This document shows positions 23,760 to 36,238 of a DNA stretch of 37,340 nt, in pieces. Positions within the stretch are counted from its first letter, which is position 1. Each line of letters begins with the position of its first letter. Source of the stretch: RGDT01 sp964630925 (GTDB taxonomy: Bacteria > Planctomycetota > Planctomycetia > Gemmatales > Gemmataceae); assembly GCA_964630925.1 (NCBI GenBank), contig CAZVZK010000097.1, positions 1 through 37,340 of the forward strand, in the 5' to 3' direction. Both the position numbers and the translations under genes were made by a program. The notes beneath the pieces are model-generated. The model did not search any database, was not told the DNA's origin, and was given only the letters and a program-made list of their open reading frames with translations.

Positions 23760-25409
23760 CTAGCAACACGGACAACCCGCTGGCGCGGCCGGCTGGTACA
23801 CACGCTCGCTCGCCGTCGGCCCCGTCGCCGCGCCAGCGTTGTCCGCGGCGTCACACGCCGACGCCTTCCCGCCCGAGCCCGTGCCCGCCCGCCGCCTCGT
23901 TTCAACGCGGATCAGCTGCCCCACGACCTCCGTCTCGATCTCGATCGTGTCGGCCCCCGTGACGCGCCAGCGCGGGTACGACGCCCCGTCCCTGTAAACG
24001 GCCACGTCCGCCGCCTTCGCCAATTTCGTGACGCGGAACGTCGTCGGCGTCTTCCGCCTCGACGGCGTGGCCACGTACGTGCCTACGTGCAGCGCCCCGT
24101 CCGCCGGGTCATTCCACGCCCGGTTCACGCCCAGGTTCGGGTAATCGACCCCTTCGACCGTCGGCTCCGCGAAACGGCGGCGCTGGCCTTCGTCGCGGAA
24201 GACGCGCGTCCACGCCCCCGGCTCCACCGCCTCGGCGAGCATCAGCAGCGCCGAGAGCTGCCCACGCGGGTACGGCTCCCCGGTCCCGAACCACCACCCG
24301 AACCGTGTCCCCTCGTCGCCGAACCAGCGCGGCTCGTAGTGGGCTTCCACGTGCTCGCGGATGCGCTTCTCCGTCGTCGCGTCGCCCATCTCCCGCGCCA
24401 TGAACAGCGTGATCGCCAGGAACCTCGGGTCGGGGGCGATGGTGTGCAGCCGCCTCGCCGGATCGCCCCACCCCAGCATCCGCACCGCTTCGCGGTAGAG
24501 CAGCCCCCCGAAATCCCGGTCCTGCGGCAGCACGTAGGGGGTGATGGCGATGGCCCCCAGCCCCGTCCCCTCGTCCGGGAACTGGAACATCACCTCCCGG
24601 AGGGGGTCGTAGTAGAGGGGGAACGAGACGAGCCGGCCCCGCCCGTCCACCTTCATGTAGTGCTTCCTCGCGAACGCCACCCACTCGTCGTAGACGCCGT
24701 GGAACTTGCTGCCCGTGGTCGCGTCATGGAGGCGCAGGCCCAGCCCGGCCCCGCTCACGCAGAACGGCCAGATCTTCGTGTTCTCGCAGTGCGGCCCCTG
24801 CGGACGGTCCTTCCATTGGAGGTGCATGAACTCCGCGATCCGGCGGTGCGTCCACTCGAACGTCCGCTCCCGATATCCCGCCACGCGGAAGGGCGCCTCC
24901 CACTTCTCGTCCCCGGCCACGTACCGGTAGATCGACAGGATCAGGTTGAAGAACGCCCGGAAGAACAGGTTCCCGTCCGAGCCGATGGGGTCCGGCTGGA
25001 GGCCCCACGGCGCGACGCCGTTCGCCGTCCACCCCGGCGGGTCGTAGCGCCCTTGCAGGTGCGGCGGCAGCCAGGCGAGCCACTCGGGCGGGTATTCGTC
25101 GGGGTGCGGGTCGTGCCCGATCAGCGTCAGCCAGTCGATCGCCGCCCAGAACGACGTGTGCCGCCCGACCAGCTCGTCCGCGATCCGCGAATACACCTCG
25201 CGCCAGGCCGGCGTCTTGTCCGCGAGGAGGGGCAGGATGTATGCCGTCTCGGCCAGGTCGAAGCGGGGGAACGCGCACATCGGCGCCGTGCTCGACCGGT
25301 CCCACCAGGGGTGCGGCTGGCCGCCGCTCGACCAGTCATCGGGGGTCGTCGCCTTCTCCCAGATGAACCGCAGCCAGCCGCAGATCCGCTCCGAGAGCCG
25401 AGTGGGCAT
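23760..25409 (-). CDS. Linalool dehydratase/isomerase (Ldi)-like enzyme with Cys-rich C-terminus
   Basis: The protein has 549 aa. The start at 25409 overlaps the previous stop (TAATG) and follows ACGGAG. The pattern suggests an alpha/alpha-barrel: 'FDLAETAYILPLLADKTPAW' (50-69), 'NLFFRAFFNLILSIYRYVAG' (147-166), and 'HCENTKIWPFCVSGAGLGL' (207-225) followed by 'RLHDA'. C208 and C217 have the same nine-residue spacing as the active-site cysteines C171 and C180 of Castellaniella linalool dehydratase/isomerase, which hydrates or dehydrates monoterpene alcohols. The last residues are CPCC at the very C-terminus after a Ser/Gly/Ala-rich tail (about 510-549), which is not usual for the family. No signal peptide is seen. 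The substrate here is unknown; a terpenoid or other allylic alcohol is an inference. It is translationally coupled to the lipid-binding-like gene. Confidence 0.65.
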   Translation of the reverse strand: MPTRLSERICGWLRFIWEKATTPDDWSSGGQPHPWWDRSSTAPMCAFPRFDLAETAYILPLLADKTPAWREVYSRIADELVGRHTSFWAAIDWLTLIGHDPHPDEYPPEWLAWLPPHLQGRYDPPGWTANGVAPWGLQPDPIGSDGNLFFRAFFNLILSIYRYVAGDEKWEAPFRVAGYRERTFEWTHRRIAEFMHLQWKDRPQGPHCENTKIWPFCVSGAGLGLRLHDATTGSKFHGVYDEWVAFARKHYMKVDGRGRLVSFPLYYDPLREVMFQFPDEGTGLGAIAITPYVLPQDRDFGGLLYREAVRMLGWGDPARRLHTIAPDPRFLAITLFMAREMGDATTEKRIREHVEAHYEPRWFGDEGTRFGWWFGTGEPYPRGQLSALLMLAEAVEPGAWTRVFRDEGQRRRFAEPTVEGVDYPNLGVNRAWNDPADGALHVGTYVATPSRRKTPTTFRVTKLAKAADVAVYRDGASYPRWRVTGADTIEIETEVVGQLIRVETRRRAGTGSGGKASACDAADNAGAATGPTASERVYQPAAPAGCPCC

Positions 25410-25972
25410 TAGAACTCCGTCTGCTGTTCACCGGCCGCGACACGCATCATGACCAGCTTCTTACGCTGTTCCCATGCCGCAGGCCAGTCCGCGTCGAGGG
25501 CCTCCCGGACGGGCTCGCGGATGATCATCGACCCGGCCGCGATGTCCCGCCGCGGCCTCACGTAGGCGCCGGGGAACCTCGCCGGGCGGGGGAACGGCTC
25601 ACGCAGCGGGGCGACCTGCTGCACCCGCCCGTCGAACCAGAGGAGGAGGACAAGGCTCCCCTCATGCTCGATCGTCCTGTCGAGGATCCCGTTGACAATC
25701 TTCCCCACGCTCGACGGGGAGAGGAGGCAGCCCAGCGCCTGGGCGGCGCTCGTGAAGCGGAGCGTGAAGTCCGCCCGCGCCGGCCGGCCCGCCCGGCCCT
25801 TGATCCGCCGCCCGCCCACGGCGAAGTGGTAGGCCACCCCGTCCTTCGTCTCCAGGGCGATGACCCTGCCGCGCGACAGGGCCGCCCGGAAGCGGGGGCT
25901 GAACAGGCTCGCCAGGTACATCATGCCGGCGAGGGCCGCGAGGACCGTTCGCAAGGCCAATCGAGCCACCAT
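25409..25972 (-). CDS. Membrane-anchored small protein, possibly SCP2-like lipid carrier
   Basis: The protein has 187 aa. ATG 25972 is chosen after AGGTGAGG; a GTG six codons upstream is possible. One hydrophobic N-terminal segment (about 5-24) is followed by a soluble domain with 'ETKDGVAYHFAVGGRRIKG', 'ADFTLRFTSAAQALGCLL' and 'HEGSLVLLLWF'. The order of strand, gating helix and a late amphipathic helix is reminiscent of SCP2 sterol-carrier domains, but this is a weak visual match, not a firm assignment. A C-terminal stretch of about 60 aa is unassigned. Its stop overlaps the Ldi-like start by one base, a strong hint that the two proteins work together, for instance by presenting a hydrophobic substrate at the membrane. 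Confidence 0.55.
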   Translation of the reverse strand: MVARLALRTVLAALAGMMYLASLFSPRFRAALSRGRVIALETKDGVAYHFAVGGRRIKGRAGRPARADFTLRFTSAAQALGCLLSPSSVGKIVNGILDRTIEHEGSLVLLLWFDGRVQQVAPLREPFPRPARFPGAYVRPRRDIAAGSMIIREPVREALDADWPAAWEQRKKLVMMRVAAGEQQTEF

Positions 25973-26072
25973 TCTTGCCTCACCTTCCACTACGCCTCGG
26001 TGATCGCCTGCTGATCCGGGATCGGGCGGGGCCGGCCTCAGGCGGGGCTCGAGTTTCGCCCGCCCTTCGCCG

Positions 26073-27002
26073 TCATTTCCTGGGCCCGAGCAGGCCCTCC
26101 CGACGCAGCCAGTCGGCGCACGAGCGCGTCCACGAGTCGCACGGCTTGCCGACCTTGCGGACGCCGAAGTCGTGGGCCGTCCGCGCGTAGACGTGCAGCT
26201 CCGCGGGGACGCCCGCCCGCTTCAGCGCGAGGTACGCCACCACGCTGTGCCTCGGGTCGCTGATCAGATCGGCGCCGCCGTGAACGAGGAACATCGGCGG
26301 CGCCCCCTTCGGGACGCTCAGGCCGGGGGCCAGCTCGTCCTTGTCCTTGGCCCTCAGATAGCCCGAGTAGGCCATGATAGCGAAGTCCGGGCGGCAGCTC
26401 ACCTCATCGACGGCGTCGATGGCCTTGTACGCCCGCCTCTCGAAGGTGGTGGCCGTCGCGAAGGCGAGGTGTCCCCCGGCGGAGAAGCCGACCATGCCGA
26501 TCCGCTTCGGGTCGATGCCCCAATCCTTCGCCTTGCTCCGCACCAGGCTGACGGCCCGCTGTGCGTCCTGGAGCGGCCGCCGCGCGGGCTCGCCCTTGAC
26601 CTCATCGGCCCGGCGCGGCACGCGGTACTCGAGGATGATGCCGGTGACGCCGAGCGTGTTCAGCCACGCGGCGACCTCCTCGCCCTCCAGCTCGTAGAAC
26701 AGGTTCCAGTAGCCGCCGCCGGGGCAGATAATGACCGCCGCCCCGGTGTCCTTCTCCTTGGCCGGCCGGTAGACGGCAAGCATCGGCGTGCTGACGTTGG
26801 TCACCATCCGCGTCTGCTCGGTGACCTCCACCTGCGTGCGGTCCAGCTTCGGCGACAGGACGGTCTTGCGCGGGCCGATCTTGCCGTCCTCGTCCGGCGC
26901 CGGCCCCGGCCACACGCGAACGACCTCCGGCCCGGCTTTCTTGTCGTCGCCCCAGGCCACGCACACCGAGAGGGCGAGGGAAATGGCGACGGCGGATCTC
27001 AT
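26073..27002 (-). CDS. Secreted alpha/beta hydrolase (esterase-like)
   Basis: The protein has 309 aa with a signal peptide (MRSAVAISLALSVCVAWG). The alpha/beta-hydrolase catalytic set is complete: oxyanion loop 'IICPGGGYW' (about 91-99), nucleophile Ser174 in 'VGFSAGGHLA', Asp245 in 'VHGGADLISDP', and His277 in 'ARTAHDFG'. The type matches the many planctomycete secreted esterases annotated as acetyl-xylan-esterase or BD-FAE-like; the true substrate may be an acetylated polysaccharide or another ester. The start overlaps the GyrI-like stop as ATGA. Its 3' end exists a second time at 23208-23336, 2.9 kb further downstream. Confidence 0.87.
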   Translation of the reverse strand: MRSAVAISLALSVCVAWGDDKKAGPEVVRVWPGPAPDEDGKIGPRKTVLSPKLDRTQVEVTEQTRMVTNVSTPMLAVYRPAKEKDTGAAVIICPGGGYWNLFYELEGEEVAAWLNTLGVTGIILEYRVPRRADEVKGEPARRPLQDAQRAVSLVRSKAKDWGIDPKRIGMVGFSAGGHLAFATATTFERRAYKAIDAVDEVSCRPDFAIMAYSGYLRAKDKDELAPGLSVPKGAPPMFLVHGGADLISDPRHSVVAYLALKRAGVPAELHVYARTAHDFGVRKVGKPCDSWTRSCADWLRREGLLGPRK

Positions 27003-27466
27003 CGTGGCTGCTCCCTGATCAGATAGAAGACGTCCGTGCGGATCTTCGCGGGGTCAGCGCACCACTCGTCCAGCCAGTGGCCGTAGACCTCCCAGCACGG
27101 CCCGGCGAGGACGTGGCCGTGATCCGCGCACCACCGGCGGATCGCCTGATGCGCCTCCGACAGTCCGCCGTAGGGGCCGAGGTGTGTCGCCGTGGCGGCC
27201 ACACCGGTCGGGAGGGCCGAGCCGACGACCTCGCCGTGCCCCGCGAACGGGGCGTCCAATTCGACGCCCACTTCCAGGTCGATCACGCCATTCAGGTAGA
27301 CCGCGACGTGCCGGCCCGCGCCGCCGACCTTCTGGTCGCGGAGGACACCCCACACCAACCCGCAGGCGGCGGGGATGACCGTCGCCAGCTCGGGCAGACC
27401 CGCCCGCCGCCGAACGACGGCGAGGGGGCGGGCGCTGACCTGTTCGAGCCTGACTTCGTATCCCAT
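26999..27466 (-). CDS. GyrI-like / AraC effector-binding domain protein
   Basis: The protein has 155 aa. The ATG at 27466 follows a strong GGGAGGTGA site and starts with the family's first strand (MGYEVRLEQVSARPLAVVRR). 'GLVWGVLRD', 'VGVELDAPF' and 'ATATHLGPYGGLSEAHQAIR' correspond to the duplicated SHS2-type module of GyrI-like small-molecule binding domains, ending in 'RTDVFYLI'. No DNA-binding domain is present, so it is a stand-alone ligand-binding protein. Such proteins bind or hydrolyse small hydrophobic compounds or inhibit enzymes. It overlaps the hydrolase gene by 4 nt and so is co-translated with it. A gap of 133 bp separates it from the TIGR02996 gene. Confidence 0.78.
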   Translation of the reverse strand: MGYEVRLEQVSARPLAVVRRRAGLPELATVIPAACGLVWGVLRDQKVGGAGRHVAVYLNGVIDLEVGVELDAPFAGHGEVVGSALPTGVAATATHLGPYGGLSEAHQAIRRWCADHGHVLAGPCWEVYGHWLDEWCADPAKIRTDVFYLIREQPR

Positions 27467-27599
27467 GCGGCTCACCTCCCCGCATCCAGGCCCACCCGAC
27501 GCAGGATCTTCGTCGTCACTGGGCCCCACACGAGTAGCTCCCGCCTGCGCGAGTGTGGCCTGCCCGGCTCCCCCTTGAGACTCCAGCACCGCGGCCATT

Positions 27600-28037
27600 T
27601 TAACAGGAGCAGCCGAAGAAGCTCTTCCCCTCCGCGGCCGCCGGCACCGGGACGCCGGTCACGGCGGACCAGCACCGCCAGAACTCACGGGCGTTGGCCC
27701 GCAGGGCGTCCGCCAGGTCCTGGTTCGCCCCGCAGTCGAGCACAACCCTCCCCTCGTCGGCCTCCTCGACGGCCTTGTGCCCGAGCCTCACCAACTTCGC
27801 GTAGGTGATGCCGATGTACGAGTACGGGTTACCCTCATCGATCTCCTCTTCGGACCCTTCCTCGTCGATCTCCCGGCAGAATCGCACGAGCCACGCCTTG
27901 GCCGCCGGCCACTGACGCTGACGCTCGGCCTCGTCGTACTCGCCGTGGTCGTCCAGCCAGTCCGCGTAGACGGATCGGGTCAGATTGTCGTCCTCGTTCT
28001 CGGCCAGGGCCTTGAGGAAGGCATCGCGCTCGCCCAC
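27600..28037 (-). CDS. TIGR02996 domain protein (planctomycete repeat-companion) with CSC tail
   Basis: The protein has 145 aa. The much longer open frame upstream is a shadow inside the acyl-CoA dehydrogenase gene. The real start is the GTG at 28037, preceded by AGGGGGA, which opens directly with the TIGR02996 signature (GERDAFLKALAENEDDNLTR then SVYADWLDDHGE). These domains of about 40 aa are abundant in planctomycetes, and their function is unknown. The remaining 100 aa are acidic and then mixed, with 'VVLDCGANQDLADALRANAR', ending in GCSC at the C-terminus. It lies 17 bp after the acyl-CoA dehydrogenase stop and is likely co-transcribed. Confidence 0.72.
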   Translation of the reverse strand: MGERDAFLKALAENEDDNLTRSVYADWLDDHGEYDEAERQRQWPAAKAWLVRFCREIDEEGSEEEIDEGNPYSYIGITYAKLVRLGHKAVEEADEGRVVLDCGANQDLADALRANAREFWRCWSAVTGVPVPAAAEGKSFFGCSC

Positions 28038-28054
28038 GGCAGATCCCCCTGGCA

Positions 28055-29242
28055 CTACTTGTACGCCTCGTACTCCTTGCCCAGCAGCGACGACGCCACC
28101 TTGAGCTTCAGCACCTCGTCCGTCCCCTCGTAGATCCGGCACACGCGCACGTCCATCAGGTGACGCCCCACGCGGAACAGCGTGGACCAGCCCTTGCCGC
28201 CCCACACCTGCACCGACCGGTCCGCCGCCTCCCACGCCGCGTTCGTGATGAACAGCTTCGCCTGCGCCGCCAGGATGTCCGCCTTCTGCCTCAGCCCCGC
28301 GTCCCCAGGGCTCGCGTTGCTCGCGTCCTTCGCCTCCGCCGCCACCATCAGCACCGCGTCCGACGCGAACCGCGCCTGCTCGATGGCGGCGAGGTGCTCC
28401 TGCACCAGCTGGTGCTTGCCGATCGGCTTGCCGTGCTGGTGCCGCTCCTTCGCGTACCGCAGGCACTCCGCCAGGCAGTCCTCGATCACCCCCAGGCAGC
28501 CCGCCGCCACGCTCAGCCGCCCCGACACCAGCGTCCCCATCGCGATGCGGAACCCCTCGCCCTCCTGACCCAGCAGGTTCTCCGCCGGCACCGCGACCTC
28601 CTCCATCTGGAACATCGCCGTGTTGCACGTCGGCATGCCCAGCTTGGCCACCAGGTCCTCGCTCACGAAGCCCGGCCCCCGGTCGATGATGAACCCACTC
28701 ACCCGGGCCCCCGGCGCCTTCTGCCCGTCGGGGCCAGCCGGGTAGGCGAAGCCGACCACCGCGTGGGCGATGCCGCCGTTGGAGATCAGGTACTTGATGC
28801 CGTTCAGGACGTACCCATCGCCCTCCTTGCGGTACGTGGACGTCATCTCCAGCGGGTTGCTCCCCGCGTCCGGCTCCGTCAGCCCGAACGCCAGGACCTT
28901 CTCCCCCTCCGCCGCCGCCGGCAGGTACTTCCGCTTGGCCGCCTCCGTCCCCCACATCAGCACGGGGTACTCGCCGATGGAGGTGTGCCCGGAGAAGAAG
29001 GTGCGGACGCCGGTGCCCTCGCGGCCGATGCGTGCCAGGGCGCGCGTATACGTCACGGTGTCGGCCCCGCGGCCGCCGTACTCGCGAGGGACGGGCATGG
29101 CCAGGATGTCGTGCTTCTTCGCGAGCGGGAGGACGTGCTCGTTGAACTCATGGTTGACGTAGCACAGCTCCTCCTTGGGGCGGACCTCCTGGCAGAAGGC
29201 CTCCACGTCATCGAGGAGCTTCCTGGCGTCGGCGGCGTTCAT
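28055..29242 (-). CDS. Acyl-CoA dehydrogenase
   Basis: The protein has 395 aa, the normal length. ATG 29242 (MNAADARKLLDDVEAFCQEV) follows GGGAG; the upstream frame extension is discarded. FAD and substrate motifs are in order: 'FGLTEPDAGSNP' (119-130), 'YLISNGGIAHAVVGFA' (151-166), 'VPAENLLGQEGEGFRIAMG' (218-236), 'GRLSVAAGCLGV' (241-252), and 'IYEGTDEV' with the likely catalytic base Glu372. It catalyses alpha,beta-desaturation of an acyl-CoA, passing electrons to ETF. Chain-length or branched-chain preference cannot be read with confidence. As first gene of the minus-strand run reaching the Ldi-like enzyme, it suggests a lipid or terpenoid catabolic context. An inverted-repeat element lies about 70-160 bp upstream. 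Confidence 0.93.
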   Translation of the reverse strand: MNAADARKLLDDVEAFCQEVRPKEELCYVNHEFNEHVLPLAKKHDILAMPVPREYGGRGADTVTYTRALARIGREGTGVRTFFSGHTSIGEYPVLMWGTEAAKRKYLPAAAEGEKVLAFGLTEPDAGSNPLEMTSTYRKEGDGYVLNGIKYLISNGGIAHAVVGFAYPAGPDGQKAPGARVSGFIIDRGPGFVSEDLVAKLGMPTCNTAMFQMEEVAVPAENLLGQEGEGFRIAMGTLVSGRLSVAAGCLGVIEDCLAECLRYAKERHQHGKPIGKHQLVQEHLAAIEQARFASDAVLMVAAEAKDASNASPGDAGLRQKADILAAQAKLFITNAAWEAADRSVQVWGGKGWSTLFRVGRHLMDVRVCRIYEGTDEVLKLKVASSLLGKEYEAYK

Positions 29243-29309
29243 GCGGCGGCACTCCCGAGGGCGTCCTGCCTTCAGTCTAGGCGCGGGCGGGGCCGGGGCA
29301 CTACCCAGC

Positions 29310-29398
29310 CCCGTTGGGCGCCGAGTCACGTGGCCTGGGCGAAGCCAAATTGCATTTCATTTCACCCCCCCTCACACACCCATGAAATGAAGACAATT
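29310..29398. repeat. Second copy of the intergenic repeat module and C-loop hairpin
   Basis: 29310-29329 is identical to 8604-8623. It is followed by a hairpin, TTCATTTCA at 29356-29364 with TGAAATGAA at 29383-29391, and outer pairs AATTG (29348-29352) with CAATT (29394-29398). The loop is 18 nt and C-rich (CCCCCCCTCACACACCCA), as in the copy at 8828-8845. The stem differs from the first copy by paired substitutions. It lies upstream of the acyl-CoA dehydrogenase. Confidence 0.6.
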
Positions 29399-29831
29399 GA
29401 GGCGTGTGATGGCCTCCGCGTGCCGATGGACGCCGGTGCCCGCCTCCGCGGACGCGAGACACCGTCGGGCGCCGAATCATCTGGCTGCCTGGCCACCTGC
29501 CGCCAGGCGTCCGCCGCCGTTGAGGGAATGTCGGGGACAATCAGCGCACGCGCCCATTGTCTCTCAAACTGCTCTGTGAATCGACCGCCCCGTGTGGTGT
29601 GATGCTTCATGTGGCGATGTCGGCGTGACGGCCCTCGCGGCTGTTCCCGTGGGACCGGCGTCCCGCCTGCCAGGGGAACGCCACCCTTCGCTCACCGCTT
29701 CATCCCGCGCCCCCGGCCACCAGCGCCCCCGGCCATGACGCCCGCATGGGCATCTTCTCCTGGCTCACCTCCCTGTTCAACCGCTCCGCCCGGCCGGCCA
29801 CGCGCCCCACCAACCACGGCAAACGAACCTT

Positions 29832-29926
29832 CACCGCCATCTCCAGGGCATCCACCACCAGGCGGCTCGTCATCGTGCTGTCCATGTCGAAGAGGGCGAT
29901 GCGGACCAGGTGGGGTTTGATGGGTC
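29832..29926 (-). pseudogene. Possible IS3-family transposase (OrfB) fragment
   Basis: The minus-strand translation gives 'DMDSTMTSRLVVDALEMAV', which resembles the segment of IS3 OrfB just before the second catalytic Asp (of the type GWxMxxxMxxxLVxxALxMA). The next catalytic block is absent and a stop closes the frame 13 codons before the match. It is at most a decayed scrap. Confidence 0.35.
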
Positions 29927-30359
29927 AGGAGGCCTCCGGGTGGGCCGGGGCTTCCCCCATTGTCTCCTGGGCCTTCCCGGCGACAACCAGCGAGGACAGG
30001 GCGGTTCTGGACCGGCATCCCCTGGACGAGGCCGCAGGATGGCGCCGGCCATCGGCAAGAAAATCAAGGGAATCCGAAAAATCCGCGTTCGCTTTCGGGG
30101 TAGGATGGATCAGGTGGCCGGGAGGCCGGGTGCGGCCCCGCCGTCCCTGCTCGCCCAGGCGTGACGGGGATGCAGCCGGAGGTGCCTGGGTCGGGGAGCG
30201 GTTCCCCGGCACGACGGGGCCGTCAGGCCTCGTATCATGATCCTCATCCTCCTCTCACGCCTCCCACACCGGGACGGCACGCGGCGACCCCCTCGCCGGG
30301 ACGCCCTGGCCCGCCTCCGGGCCCTGTCCTGTCCGTCTCCCTGAACCGGAGCCCCCGCC

Positions 30360-34961
<4,602 letters not shown>

Positions 34962-35026
34962 CGTAACGGGGCACCGAGAAGGCACTCGAGGCGATGCGGC
35001 AGTCCGTGGAAGGGGGCGTCATGGCG

Positions 35027-35626
35027 TCAAGGCAGCAGGTCGGCGACGCGCACCGTCGCCGCCGGGGCGGCGAGCGGCGAGACGGCGTCCGCCGGGCCGA
35101 ACGCCTGCCGGGAGCGATAGGCCGTCCCGTGCGGGTCTCGGAACACCAGCAGTTGCTGGCCGTTGAGGTCCAGCACCCAGTACTCGGCCACGCCGGCGCG
35201 GGCATACAGCTCCAGCTTGTCCGTCGTGTCGAAGTGCAGCGACGTGTCGGCGACCTCGACGATCAGGGACGCCGAGGCCGGGTGCCCCGCGAGGCCACGC
35301 GGGCTGCCGGCGATGACCGCGAGGTCGGGCATCAGGTCGGTGAACAGGTCGATCACGAACGGCAACTGGACGCGCAGATGCCACCCGGCGGCGAAGAGGG
35401 CGATGAGGACGTTCTGGACGAGGCTGACGGCGATGGCGTGTGGGTGGTTCATCGGGCCCTGCTCCAGGATGACCCCGTCGATCAGCAGCGGACGCTTGCC
35501 CTCGAACAGGCCCAGGTCTCCGGCCCGGTGGAATTCGGCGCACGTCCAGCGCAGGGGCCGGGGGGCGGCCGTCGGCGGGGCGACGGCCGGCGCCGTGGGC
35601 GGGGCGGTGGTCAGGGTGGCGGACAT
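35027..35626 (-). CDS. Uma2 family protein (predicted PD-(D/E)XK nuclease fold)
   Basis: The protein has 199 aa. ATG 35626 (MSATLTTAPPT) follows GGAGGG; the upstream frame is rejected. After an Ala/Pro-rich N-terminus the Uma2 pattern is plain: 'LLIDGVILEQGPMNHPHA' (47-64), 'MPDLAVIAGSPRG' with D101, 'ASLIVEVADTSLHFD' with E124, 'KLELYARAGVAEYWVLDL' with K137. D101, E124 and K137 fit the PD-(D/E)XK catalytic set. Uma2 proteins are very abundant in cyanobacteria and planctomycetes and are called putative restriction-type endonucleases, but their real role is unknown. It is a single gene opposite in strand to its neighbours, sitting between the kinase 3' end and a remnant of a similar 3' end, which suggests insertion. 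Confidence 0.88.
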   Translation of the reverse strand: MSATLTTAPPTAPAVAPPTAAPRPLRWTCAEFHRAGDLGLFEGKRPLLIDGVILEQGPMNHPHAIAVSLVQNVLIALFAAGWHLRVQLPFVIDLFTDLMPDLAVIAGSPRGLAGHPASASLIVEVADTSLHFDTTDKLELYARAGVAEYWVLDLNGQQLLVFRDPHGTAYRSRQAFGPADAVSPLAAPAATVRVADLLP

Positions 35627-35702
35627 GGCTGGCCCTCCGGGCGAGGTGGACGGTGGCATCCTACCAGCCCCGCGCGGCCCGATCCAGCTTGGCCCCACGT
35701 GC

Positions 35703-35767
35703 GTCGCCCACGCCGAGGCCGACAAGCTGCCCCTCAACCTCGCCAGCCCCTGGCAGCCGCCGACGCC
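35703..35767 (+). pseudogene. Remnant of a kinase-tail sequence
   Basis: In frame it reads 'VAHAEADKLPLNLASPWQPP', closely matching the last residues of the large kinase ('VAYAETNKLPLDLASPWKQP', DNA 34892-34956) with about eight differences in 65 bp. No stop follows at the same point and nothing upstream is coding. It is either a relic of a tandem paralogue or a duplicated boundary around the Uma2 gene. Confidence 0.75.
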
Positions 35768-36238
35768 ATCACGCCGACGCCGTGATCTTCCACGCGCCGC
35801 CCCCCGGTGCCCCTTCCTCCGGCCGCCCCGGGGACAGTCACACCACGCCTCGGGTAGCCGCGACGCGGAGGGTTTGCGCGGCGGAGCGCGTCATGTTCCC
35901 CACGTCAGCATCCGAAAGTGTTGACGAGCCGGGCATCTGCCCCCGGCCACCTCTACCACCCCAGCGCCCTACCACCCAGGCCGGGAGCAGATGCGGCAGA
36001 CAACACCCCGACCCGCACTCGGCTGTTGGCTGTTGGAGCCGCTTCGGCGACGAGAATAAAGCCCAGGGTGACGGCTTTGCGGAACCCCGGGACCGCCGAC
36101 ACCCCGACCCGCACGTCCCCCGGCTGGGAACCCCACCACCACAAATCCCCCGCACCCCCTTTCGCGAACCCGCCCCGCCTCCTCATTACCCCCATAGCGG
36201 GGCCGACACCCGCCCCCCAAATCAAAGAGGAACGGACC
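35768..36238. other. Intergenic region, 471 bp
   Basis: No gene is supported. A 16-bp direct repeat (ACACCCCGACCCGCAC) occurs at 36003-36018 and 36099-36114. The sequence before 36239 is an untranslated leader with the ribosome binding site AGAGGA; the promoter of the small secreted protein should be here but is not recognisable. Confidence 0.45.

Larger units (their letters stand above)
29243..30359. other. Gene-poor region of 1.1 kb with repeats and decayed sequence
   Basis: No complete gene is supported. It contains the repeat module and hairpin at 29310-29398, a degenerate module copy at 29462-29480, and a short IS3-like transposase fragment on the minus strand near 29832-29926. Several open frames of 60-190 codons on both strands lack good starts or recognisable domains. 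The CGGAG ahead of 30360 is the ribosome binding site of the large kinase gene. The upstream ends of the acyl-CoA dehydrogenase and kinase transcripts must lie here. Confidence 0.5.

Noticed and set aside
28038..28955. Long upstream extension of the TIGR02996 gene
   Set aside because: It lies wholly inside the acyl-CoA dehydrogenase in another frame; the GTG at 28037 fits the domain start.
29746..30240. 164-codon plus-strand ORF (MGIFSWLTSLFNRSA...)
   Set aside because: Convincing only for about 15 residues, then no domain; the opposite strand carries an IS3-like scrap, so it is more likely decayed sequence.
36003..36114. 16-bp direct repeat as an attachment site
   Set aside because: Only 96 bp apart with no gene between and no integrase nearby; probably local low-complexity duplication.
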